A DNA stretch of 64,000 nucleotides from Algicola sagamiensis DSM 14643 (GTDB taxonomy: Bacteria; Pseudomonadota; Gammaproteobacteria; Enterobacterales; Alteromonadaceae): positions 186,001 through 250,000 of the forward strand of contig NZ_KB894494.1 in the NCBI RefSeq assembly GCF_000374485.1. The letters run 5' to 3'. The notes below the pieces were generated by a model that was not told where the DNA came from, ran no database searches, and was given only the letters and a program-made list of their open reading frames with translations. Position numbers and translations under genes: made by a program. This document shows, one piece after another, positions 50,949 to 58,376 of the stretch (position 1 is its first letter; the number at the start of each line of letters is the position of its first letter).

Positions 50949-52703
50949 ATGAACATTAGACAAACACTATGTGTCCTAGCATCGGTGACGCTCCTTGCTG
51001 CCTGCAATGGCTCCACCCCCGATGTCGGCAGTGAGCAAGATCAGCAAACACAAACGCTTGAAAAATTTAATGTTTCGGTGTCACTTAAAGATGTTGAAAT
51101 AGTTGAGCAACATAGCCTTGAACTTAATCCTGTTATTGCAAAGGATGAACGTATTCAAGGATATTCTTGGAAACAGCTTGGTGATAACCCCACAGTAAAG
51201 CTCATACTTGAAAATACAGACCAGCTCAATGTAAAAATCTCAGCACCTGAGATCGACTTTCTTACTGCAGTACCGGTTCAATTACAACTCACCGTAAAGG
51301 GACCAAGAAACTCTGAGGTCAAAAAGAAAGTCAACGTTGTCGTTCATCCAATATATCAAATTTCGGTAAAGGTAAACGAAGATACAATCACTTATGTCGA
51401 TCTGAAAAATCAGAAAACATACGCTCCTAGCGATATTAACCCTGATGAAACCAAGTGGCATATTGCTTTTCGAGGTAATAACATCATTATGAATGGTGGA
51501 ACATCAGGTTCTGGACAAGTAAAAGGAGAATTGATACCTAACTCTGCACAACGTCCTAAAAACTCATTTTTAAATATTGACCAAGACACAATCAATCAAT
51601 TAGAAATGAAGGAAGATCGCTATTTACCAGCACTCAGAATGGATCAGCTGTTATTAGGTGACTGGTGGATGCTCTATGGAAATACAAATCACATCGTCGC
51701 TCCTGATATTGATAACAATGGTGTCCGTATAACGAACTACACAGCGACTCAGCTCTCCCAAGACATAGGAGTCCATATTGGAGACTTATCAGGTCAAGAT
51801 CTTGGAGAGTTTCCTCAAGCAGTAACCCCTTTATTCTCTCAAAAGACTGAACTTATACCAAACTTAACTTTATTTCGTATAAAATCACTTAATGAAGCTG
51901 AGCAAACACTATCCATTGAATCAAAATCACAGATTTTTTCTCCAGATCCTGGGTATATTGAGCAATTAAAAGGCATTTTTCATGGCCATTTAACTTTTTT
52001 CTCTCAATACGACCATGTTTCTAATCAACGGCTTCCTTTTAGCCAAATTGAAAGCAAACCTTTCAACATCAAACTTCCTACACGAGGCAATAAATTGTGT
52101 TATTCACTCGCCTATCAGATTGAAGTGGATTGTGAAACTGATCGTTCAGTTTCAGCTCAGGATAGGCTCTCTGTTGATATCAATGGTCAACAAGGACTCA
52201 ATTCTACTCAAGAAAAAGAATACCTTTTACCTTTATTAGAAGAAGGTCGGTATCCATTCCTTCATGGGTATGGTTGGGATTTTGTCATCTCAAACGAAGA
52301 AGGGAATTATCAGATATGGCTCAATTCAGGTGGTTCTTACCTTGCCTATCAATACCAAAAGATATCAACTGAGCCAGAGATCGGTAAATTCTTTCCATGG
52401 GGAGCACCACATGGCAATGGTACTGTACGAGTACTCGGCCCAATTCAGGACGAAGCACTTTCAGAATATGATGCAGGCCTAACGAATAAAGAAATCTTTA
52501 TTCAAAATAAAGCCTCAAAAGAGGATAACTTCTTTATTAAAATGACAAGTGATAAGTCTGGGTACCTCGACAAATATGCCGTACAAGCATTCAATACCTA
52601 TCTATTCAAGGATGAAAACAACCTGTACAAGCTTCAGATCACACATATCGATAAAAAATCCAATATTTCATTCCGATATAGTAAAGCTGGGGCCAGCTTA
52701 TGA
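50949..52703 (+). CDS. HmuY-like lipoprotein with an extra N-terminal domain (second copy)
   Basis: A 584-residue lipoprotein, lipobox LLAAC (Cys19). Residues about 38-130 look like an Ig/PKD-type beta-sandwich (SVSLKDVEIVEQHSLELNP). From about residue 140 the HmuY pattern appears: DTITYVDLKNQK, TKWHIAFRGNNIIMNGGTSGSG, and at the C-terminus LYKLQITHID and FRYSKAG. It starts three bases after the previous gene and overlaps the PDZ gene. The added domain may serve as a surface spacer. Confidence 0.75.
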   Translation: MNIRQTLCVLASVTLLAACNGSTPDVGSEQDQQTQTLEKFNVSVSLKDVEIVEQHSLELNPVIAKDERIQGYSWKQLGDNPTVKLILENTDQLNVKISAPEIDFLTAVPVQLQLTVKGPRNSEVKKKVNVVVHPIYQISVKVNEDTITYVDLKNQKTYAPSDINPDETKWHIAFRGNNIIMNGGTSGSGQVKGELIPNSAQRPKNSFLNIDQDTINQLEMKEDRYLPALRMDQLLLGDWWMLYGNTNHIVAPDIDNNGVRITNYTATQLSQDIGVHIGDLSGQDLGEFPQAVTPLFSQKTELIPNLTLFRIKSLNEAEQTLSIESKSQIFSPDPGYIEQLKGIFHGHLTFFSQYDHVSNQRLPFSQIESKPFNIKLPTRGNKLCYSLAYQIEVDCETDRSVSAQDRLSVDINGQQGLNSTQEKEYLLPLLEEGRYPFLHGYGWDFVISNEEGNYQIWLNSGGSYLAYQYQKISTEPEIGKFFPWGAPHGNGTVRVLGPIQDEALSEYDAGLTNKEIFIQNKASKEDNFFIKMTSDKSGYLDKYAVQAFNTYLFKDENNLYKLQITHIDKKSNISFRYSKAGASL

Positions 52704-53299
52704 TGCGCCTTCTCGTTATTGCGGGCTTACTTCTCACTATCTTAGGCCTCATTATGCTCAATCAAAGCCAAGATCCCGAGAAGAGTCCAGTTCTTCATGA
52801 CAAGGTGAAACCAAAAACTTTTTCACATAATGATACTGTTCAAGCTCAAGCAGAAGAAATTCTTTCCAACAGTAATTCAGAAGGGGCTAATCCTACTATA
52901 GTGAGCAACCCAGAGCCTGTTCTTATTGACTTTCGAAACGACAAAAATCGTAAAGAGCAACTGACACTCATAAAATATGCAGTAGTCCATGAACACAAAG
53001 ATATGACTCAGTGGCTTGACTTAAGGGCTGACATGGATCATGGCCAACTCAATGGCATGATTGTCGACTATGGCATTGAAAAGAAATGGCTCTACTGGCT
53101 TGGATTCCAACCAGGTGATCGGATTATTGAAGTCAATCATATGCCCTTAAATGATCTAGGTACAGCAGAACAAATCTTGATGGAATTGGTTCAGCAACAA
53201 GAAATACAGTTATCAGTTCAAAGAAAAGGGAAACAAATCCAGATTCTCTTTGCTCTGAACAATCTACCTGCCGATTTATCTTCGGCACAACAACAATAA
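52700..53299 (+). CDS. Membrane-anchored PDZ protein, GspC-like
   Basis: A 199-residue protein with one N-terminal transmembrane helix (about residues 3-20), a flexible linker to about 70, a small region (about 72-115) and a C-terminal PDZ domain (about 117-183) with WLGFQPGDRIIEVNHMPLNDL and a QIQILFAL strand. The layout is that of GspC, the type II secretion protein that recruits substrates through its PDZ domain, but it is shorter and stands outside a gsp operon. It overlaps the preceding gene (ATGA) and is followed by a secreted HmuY-like protein, so it may help export of that protein. This role is inferred. Confidence 0.68.
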   Translation: MMRLLVIAGLLLTILGLIMLNQSQDPEKSPVLHDKVKPKTFSHNDTVQAQAEEILSNSNSEGANPTIVSNPEPVLIDFRNDKNRKEQLTLIKYAVVHEHKDMTQWLDLRADMDHGQLNGMIVDYGIEKKWLYWLGFQPGDRIIEVNHMPLNDLGTAEQILMELVQQQEIQLSVQRKGKQIQILFALNNLPADLSSAQQQ

Positions 53300-53310
53300 A
53301 GGAAATACGC

Positions 53311-54423
53311 ATGTTAAAAATGACACTATCTGCGATTGCGCTTTCTGTTCTTTCAGCCACATCAACTGCAGCAACAATGACAATTGATGCAACTGATGCG
53401 GATGAGTTTGCCTATGTCAATCTTTCTTCTGGGCAGGAAACAAATGCAAATGGTACATGGCATGTTGCGTTTAGCAAAACTAAAGTAAAAATCAACGACC
53501 CTCTGAATGGAAATGGAAATGTAAAAGCTGCACTCGCTGCAACACCAAGCGGTTTTTATTCAAACGGGCAGGCAAACCAGTCTCGCTTCGTAAATGCAAC
53601 ACCTTCTTCAGAGTCAGGGGTTTATAATAGCATCACCTCAGGCAACGGCTTGAACTATGTACAAAGTGTGCCTACACCTGCGATTAAAACAAACGATTGG
53701 CTATCAAATGGGCGTATTAACTCACAAAACTGGTGGGTTGTTCGGTCAAGCGATGGCACCGATCAAGGAAGTGCAAGCTCTGGAAGACGTTTTGCTAAAT
53801 TTCATGTAACACAGCTAAGCAGTAATTCAGTCACTCTAGAGTATGCTTGGCACTCCAATCCAAATGGGAACAGTTTTGGCTCATTAAAGTCAATTTCTGC
53901 AACGGTGAATAACGCTGGAACATGTATTGATTTTGATGGAAGAAAGCCTTTTTGGGGAAGCTACCCAGGAACAGCTAGAACTGTCGCTTGTACTGACTCT
54001 ACATGGGATCTCAAGTTAACCAAGAAAAATGGCCAATTCCAACTATGGACAAATAGTGGTGTTGAGAATGCAGGTTCAGGTTTAGGTAAAGCACTTGGTC
54101 CTATCGATAACGCAAAGGCACTTGCGATGACGAATGGTAAGCAAGATGCAAACACTGGGCGTGATATTACAAGTTATTACAAAGCTGATAGTGTGGAAGC
54201 GAGCCTTTTCACTACAAATAAATGGTATCACTACACTGCATTTAACACGAGCGGCGGCGCAAGCATGCACTCTGTTTACTCTAACTACCGTGTTTTTGTG
54301 ATCCGTGATGCAGCCAAAGGGAAAGATTATAAGTTGCAAATCATGAGCTACTATAATGGCACACCAAGCATGTTTAATGGCACGGCTGGTACCATTACTT
54401 TCCGCTACGATGCGTTGAACTAA
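53311..54423 (+). CDS. Secreted HmuY-like protein without lipid anchor (third copy)
   Basis: A 370-residue exported protein with an ordinary signal peptide (cleavage after STA at about residue 20) and no lipobox cysteine. HmuY-type blocks: DEFAYVNLSSGQET, TWHVAFSKTKVKIND, then a C-terminal YRVFVIRDAAKGKDYKLQIMSYYNG and ITFRYDALN. Unlike the two lipoproteins it should be released, at least to the periplasm, perhaps outside as a haemophore. GGAAA lies 9 bases before ATG 53311. Last gene of the operon, before a strong terminator. Confidence 0.78.
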   Translation: MLKMTLSAIALSVLSATSTAATMTIDATDADEFAYVNLSSGQETNANGTWHVAFSKTKVKINDPLNGNGNVKAALAATPSGFYSNGQANQSRFVNATPSSESGVYNSITSGNGLNYVQSVPTPAIKTNDWLSNGRINSQNWWVVRSSDGTDQGSASSGRRFAKFHVTQLSSNSVTLEYAWHSNPNGNSFGSLKSISATVNNAGTCIDFDGRKPFWGSYPGTARTVACTDSTWDLKLTKKNGQFQLWTNSGVENAGSGLGKALGPIDNAKALAMTNGKQDANTGRDITSYYKADSVEASLFTTNKWYHYTAFNTSGGASMHSVYSNYRVFVIRDAAKGKDYKLQIMSYYNGTPSMFNGTAGTITFRYDALN

Positions 54424-54472
54424 TCTCAAAAGTGATTGCTTAGACTCAATCCATTCTTCTCTTTGAGAGAAC

Positions 54473-54499
54473 AAGGCCGGAAGTTGCAGTTCCGGCCTT
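54473..54499 (+). terminator. Intrinsic terminator of the haem-uptake-like operon
   Basis: AAGGCCGGAA/TTCCGGCCTT forms a perfect 10-bp GC-rich stem with a 7-base loop, followed by CTTTGG. It lies 50 bp after the last gene and may also act on the minus strand. Confidence 0.85.
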
Positions 54500-54533
54500 C
54501 TTTGGCTGCATCATCGCAGTGTAACAAACCCGC

Positions 54534-55001
54534 TTAATAAAAATCCAGACACATGAGCTGGCTGGGTTGATTGTCTTTATTCACTTCCTTCTCAATACGC
54601 CAGCCAAATCGTTGATAATATTCAACATGCTCCATTGTTGCTAAGTACAAGGTTTGTGTGCCTATATCTGCTGCGTGATCGGTGGCGATCTGTAATAGTG
54701 CTGCGCCGATCCCCTGCCCGCGCATCTCATCTGTCACATATAAACCACCAAGCACGAGGATCTCGCCTGTTTCTTCATCCAGCGTGTCTCTTTGCAGTGC
54801 AACACTTCCTATAACTTTGCCACCAGCTAAGGCCAGCCACATGATGGGAACTGTATTCTCCACCGCAAAATATTGCTGAAAGTAAGACTGGTATTGAGAT
54901 AACGGCGTCTCAGACGCTATTCCCCATTGTTGATAATGCCACAGCGCTACTGTGTTTAAATAGCTGGAAGCTTGAAATGCTGGTCGAATAATCAGGTCCA
55001 T
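54534..55001 (-). CDS. GNAT-family acetyltransferase
   Basis: A 155-residue cytoplasmic N-acetyltransferase. The acetyl-CoA site is seen as VLGGLYVTDEMRGQGIGAALLQ, preceded by WLALAGGKVIGSVAL and followed by LYLATMEHVEYYQRFGWRI. The substrate is unknown. The gene stands alone, and the haem-operon terminator lies between the convergent genes. Confidence 0.88.
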   Translation of the reverse strand: MDLIIRPAFQASSYLNTVALWHYQQWGIASETPLSQYQSYFQQYFAVENTVPIMWLALAGGKVIGSVALQRDTLDEETGEILVLGGLYVTDEMRGQGIGAALLQIATDHAADIGTQTLYLATMEHVEYYQRFGWRIEKEVNKDNQPSQLMCLDFY

Positions 55002-55024
55002 GAAATCGCTCTTTACTTGTACAC

Positions 55025-55050
55025 CTTCACGAATACATCTTCACGAATAC
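55025..55050. repeat. Tandem duplication of a 14-bp unit
   Basis: CTTCACGAATAC occurs at 55025-55036 and again at 55039-55050, a 14-bp period with two copies. It lies between the GNAT gene and the YkgJ gene, and looks like a small replication slippage event. Confidence 0.6.
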
Positions 55051-55155
55051 GTCTTTTATTTAGCCGAATTCTGCCATGAAAATCAAATCGATTCTTTTTT
55101 GTTCAGCCAAAGTTTGGTATATTCCTCGCTCATTTGCGAGAGATGAGAAGATATT

Positions 55156-55404
55156 GTGGAGTGTCGTTTAGGTTGTGGTGCCTGTTGTATTGCACCAAGT
55201 ATTTCCAGCCCAATCCCTGGTATGCCTGAAGGGAAAAAAGCGGGTGAGCGGTGTATTCAACTGGATGAAAACAATTTATGTAAGCTTTTTGGAAAGCCGG
55301 AACGACCCAAAGTATGCGGATTATTTAAGCCTTGCCCGGATGTTTGTGGGCATACGCAACAAGAAGCCATCACGCTCATCACAGAGCTGGAGCAGCTCAC
55401 TTAG
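55156..55404 (+). CDS. YkgJ-family cysteine cluster protein
   Basis: An 82-residue cytoplasmic protein with eight cysteines: CRLGCGACC at 3-11, then CIQLDENNLCKLF, KVCGLFKPC and DVCGHT. This spacing is that of the YkgJ/UPF0153 family, predicted to bind zinc or iron-sulfur clusters. Start appears to be GTG at 55156. It is convergent with hemE, 26 bp apart. Confidence 0.85.
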   Translation: MECRLGCGACCIAPSISSPIPGMPEGKKAGERCIQLDENNLCKLFGKPERPKVCGLFKPCPDVCGHTQQEAITLITELEQLT

Positions 55405-55430
55405 CTGCCCCATAGAGTCCACAAAGCCAG

Positions 55431-56501
55431 TTACTCTGGCGTATGGTACGCTTGGCTCAGGTCATGAACTGCGTCAATAAAGACTTTCGCATGCTCCGGA
55501 TCAACATCAGGTGTGATCCCGTGGCCGAGGTTAAAGACATGGCCAGTGCCATAGCCGTACCCATCTAAGATCATCTGGACTTCTTGTTGAATGCGCTCAG
55601 GTGGTGCATGTAGAACCGCAGGATCCATATTGCCTTGCAACGCAACCTTATCCCCAACGCGTTTGCGTGCGTCATGGATATTCATCGTCCAGTCGAGGCC
55701 AATCGCATCACAGCCTGTATCCGCAATTGCTTCCAGCCATAGACCACCATTTTTGGTAAACAGTGTGACCGGAACTTTGCGGCCATCCGCTTCACGGGTT
55801 AAGCCTTCAACGATTTGCTGCATATACCCTAACGAATACTCTTTATAGTCGCGGTGAGACAGCACACCACCCCATGTATCAAAGATCATAACAGACTGAG
55901 CACCCGCAGCAATCTGCGCATTTAAGTAAAGCGTCACAGCGTCAGCAAGTTTGCTCAGTAGTAGATGCAGTGCTTCTGGCTCTTGATAGGCCATCGTCTT
56001 AATTTTGGTGAACGTCTTGCTGCTGCCCCCTTCAACCATATAAGTTGCAAGCGTCCAAGGGCTGCCTGAGAATCCAATTAAAGGCACATCACCATTGAGG
56101 GCTTTGCGGATGGTTCTAACTGCATCCATGACGTAACCAAGCTCTTGCTCTGGATCGGGCACTGGTAATGCAGCAATATCCATAAAGTCTTTGAGTGGTC
56201 TTTCAAAACGAGGCCCTTCGCCCTCTTCGAAATAGAGACCCAAGCCCATCGCATCCGGGATTGTCAAAATATCACTAAACAGGATTGCTGCGTCCAAAGG
56301 ATAACGACGCAATGGTTGAAGCGTCACTTCACATGCCAGCTCCGGATTTTTACATAGCGACATAAAATCACCCGCCTGGGCACGCACTTCACGATATTCT
56401 GGAAGATAGCGACCAGCCTGACGCATCATCCAGATTGGCGTACGGTCAACAGGTTCCTTGAGTAATGCTCTAAGATAGCGATCATTCTTCAATTCGGCCA
56501 T
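55431..56501 (-). CDS. hemE: Uroporphyrinogen decarboxylase
   Basis: A 356-residue cytoplasmic enzyme that removes four carboxyl groups from uroporphyrinogen III to give coproporphyrinogen III in haem synthesis. Signatures: [21 protein letters not shown] at about residues 18-38, [17 protein letters not shown] near 146, and the C-terminal [15 protein letters not shown] near 322. Length agrees with E. coli HemE (354). It is next to nudC and rsd, though a 381-bp gap separates it from nudC. Located between YkgJ and nudC. Confidence 0.98.
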   Translation of the reverse strand: MAELKNDRYLRALLKEPVDRTPIWMMRQAGRYLPEYREVRAQAGDFMSLCKNPELACEVTLQPLRRYPLDAAILFSDILTIPDAMGLGLYFEEGEGPRFERPLKDFMDIAALPVPDPEQELGYVMDAVRTIRKALNGDVPLIGFSGSPWTLATYMVEGGSSKTFTKIKTMAYQEPEALHLLLSKLADAVTLYLNAQIAAGAQSVMIFDTWGGVLSHRDYKEYSLGYMQQIVEGLTREADGRKVPVTLFTKNGGLWLEAIADTGCDAIGLDWTMNIHDARKRVGDKVALQGNMDPAVLHAPPERIQQEVQMILDGYGYGTGHVFNLGHGITPDVDPEHAKVFIDAVHDLSQAYHTPE

Positions 56502-56738
56502 TGGGATTCCTCGTTTTATTCATCATTCAGCAAAACACGGCAAGCTTTGGGTGAGATACGCTGAATATAGCCATTTTTTTCGGGCGTTTATTGTAGCATA
56601 GAGTGTTGTCCTCTGATGTCACTCAAATCAAACAAATCCTGTTGAAAATCGGCAAGATGCATATTTATTTATTTTTTTGAATGGCACGTATTTTCTGGGG
56701 TGTACCGAAAAGATAGAGTTCCAACACTAAAATAGGTG

Positions 56739-56767
56739 TTGCAACCTTTTTTCGTATTTGCTATAAC
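56739..56767 (+). promoter_or_regulatory. Promoter-like sequence for the candidate small RNA
   Basis: TTGCAA at 56739-56744 and TATAAC at 56762-56767 are separated by exactly 17 bp, a good sigma-70 arrangement. Transcription would begin near 56774. Confidence 0.6.
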
Positions 56768-56773
56768 TTCTTT

Positions 56774-56870
56774 CGCGCTAGTGAAGAACTACAACACAAA
56801 GAAGCTCGGTACACGGGCCCTCTATGCACTTAAACACCTTCGGCCACTCCTTGGAGTGGCCTTTTATTTT
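56774..56870 (+). ncRNA. Candidate small RNA, about 95 nt
   Basis: Between a sigma-70-like promoter and an intrinsic terminator lie about 70 bases with no ORF, so a short untranslated transcript is likely. The sequence between start and terminator has an A/C-rich stretch (ACTACAACACAAAG) that could be a single-stranded pairing region. No known sRNA family was recognised. It is convergent with nudC, with only about 13 bp between the terminator and that gene. Confidence 0.5.
56842..56870 (+). terminator. Rho-independent terminator
   Basis: GGCCACTCC/GGAGTGGCC forms a 9-bp stem with a TT at the tip, followed by TTTTATTTT. It is a textbook terminator on the plus strand although no protein gene precedes it. 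On the minus strand it may help to end nudC transcripts. Confidence 0.85.
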
Positions 56871-56882
56871 CTGAATAACCAT

Positions 56883-57701
56883 TCACCTTCTATTCGACCT
56901 ACACTGACTTTTCTTTTTGATTTCATGAATGATCCGTCCCGAAATGCTCACATTTGAAGGGTGATTTGGCAGGTCATTTAATGCAAACCAGGCCGCTTCT
57001 TCAATTTCACCCGGCTGAGGAACGATCTCTCCAGAGACATAGTCTGCGGTAAATCCAATCATTAATGAATGAGGGAAAGGCCAAGGCTGAGAGCCAAAGT
57101 AACGAATATTCCTGACCGTCACGCCGACTTCTTCCATGACTTCTCGCTCTACGGCCTGCTCCAGCGTCTCTCCAGATTCAACAAAGCCAGCCAGTACTGA
57201 GAATCGATCTTTCGGGCTATGCGGACCACGCGCCAGTAATATGTCTTTGCCTTTTTGGATCCCGACAATAATGCAAGGTGAGATCCGTGGATAACAGCGA
57301 TGGTGGCAATGCTCACACAGCGTTGCTAACTCTTCTTCAACCAATGCCATCGCTTGGCCGCATTGTCCACAATACTGATGGGTCAACAAGAATTTATTGA
57401 CCTGACATGCTCTGGCTGCAAGAAAAAAGAGCTGGTCATCAACTGCGCCTAATAACTGGCGAATATTGACAAAGTGATCGGCCTCATTGGGGGCATGTTG
57501 ATATTGAATGAGGACACAGGGTAAATCTTCATGATGACCAATGACATGGTGGGGCATATCTTCAAGGCCATCAAGGGGAAGCATATCAATGGAACAACAC
57601 GGCACACCAGTTGTGCTCTCCCACATCCATATTCGATGATCAATACAGACAAACCACCAAGCTTCCTGACCTTCTGCAACAGATTGACTATGCTGGATCA
57701 T
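56883..57701 (-). CDS. nudC: NADH pyrophosphatase / RNA decapping hydrolase
   Basis: A 272-residue Nudix hydrolase. The zinc ribbon has CGQCGQ at about 115-120 and CEHCHHRC at about 133-140; the Nudix box GFVESGETLEQAVEREVMEEVGV lies at about 174-196, and SQPWPFPHSLMIGF after it is the NADH-pyrophosphatase signature SQPWPFPxS. NudC removes NAD caps from RNA and cleaves NADH. Divergent from rsd; the same nudC-rsd pair occurs in E. coli. Confidence 0.96.
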   Translation of the reverse strand: MIQHSQSVAEGQEAWWFVCIDHRIWMWESTTGVPCCSIDMLPLDGLEDMPHHVIGHHEDLPCVLIQYQHAPNEADHFVNIRQLLGAVDDQLFFLAARACQVNKFLLTHQYCGQCGQAMALVEEELATLCEHCHHRCYPRISPCIIVGIQKGKDILLARGPHSPKDRFSVLAGFVESGETLEQAVEREVMEEVGVTVRNIRYFGSQPWPFPHSLMIGFTADYVSGEIVPQPGEIEEAAWFALNDLPNHPSNVSISGRIIHEIKKKSQCRSNRR

Positions 57702-57858
57702 ACTTTCTTCCCTCTTGCTTTCGTCTTGTATTTCAAGGATTTTACTATTTCATGAGCAGAAGAGCTATAATAGCAATACGCCTTTTTAGGACGTTCCTAT
57801 TTGCGGTGAATTAGGATATGATAATTCAGCAATGAGCATCCCAGGCAGGAGACTACAT

Positions 57859-58329
57859 ATGCTTTCAAAATTAGAAAAAGCACAGCAACGGTGGGGAGGC
57901 GCAAATGCCACCATTGATGCTTGGCTCACTGAGAGGCAGGACGTACTCGTCCGATATTGTCAGCTTGCTGGCATCTCCAAAAACGGACAATCCCTGCACT
58001 CTGCACCGACACAATCCGATATACAAGCTTTTTGCCAAATCCTTGTTGATTATATCTCCGCAGGTCACTTCGAGGTCTATGATCAAATGCTTGAGCAGTC
58101 TAAACCTGACAAAATCTGCGATCTCAAACAGGACATTTACCCCAAGATATCTGCAACAACTGACTTGGCCTTAGACTTTAACGACAAATATGCGGAGTTA
58201 AAGCAAGAGGATGTGCTGGAAAACTTCGATCTCGATCTTTCCCAGTTAGGACAAACTTTAGAGCTGCGGTTTTCACTGGAAGATCAACTGATTGACTCGT
58301 TAATGACAAAACAATCCGAGCCCCAGTAA
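57859..58329 (+). CDS. rsd: Anti-sigma-70 factor Rsd/AlgQ
   Basis: A 156-residue cytoplasmic helical protein of the Rsd/AlgQ family, which binds the primary sigma factor RpoD region 4. Markers are LEKAQQRWGGANATIDAWLTERQDVLVRYCQLAG at the start and FCQILVDYISAGHFEVYDQM. Start at the ATG at 57859 with AGGAG nine bases upstream; the frame is open further, but the earlier ATG would place extra residues unlike the family. Confidence 0.93.
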   Translation: MLSKLEKAQQRWGGANATIDAWLTERQDVLVRYCQLAGISKNGQSLHSAPTQSDIQAFCQILVDYISAGHFEVYDQMLEQSKPDKICDLKQDIYPKISATTDLALDFNDKYAELKQEDVLENFDLDLSQLGQTLELRFSLEDQLIDSLMTKQSEPQ

Positions 58330-58376
58330 TCAGACATCCCCTGGGATCAACAACACGACTGGAGTAATAAGGATCT

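Larger units (their letters stand above)
56502..56882. other. 381-bp gap between hemE and nudC
   Basis: The hemE promoter should be in 56502-56640. A hairpin CAACAC/GTGTTG lies at 56722-56741, then a promoter-like pair, a candidate small RNA and its terminator, which are listed separately. The 73-codon plus-strand ORF here runs through the terminator and is not accepted. Confidence 0.6.

Noticed and set aside
56736-56957. 73-codon plus-strand ORF
   Set aside because: It crosses a strong terminator and continues antisense into nudC.
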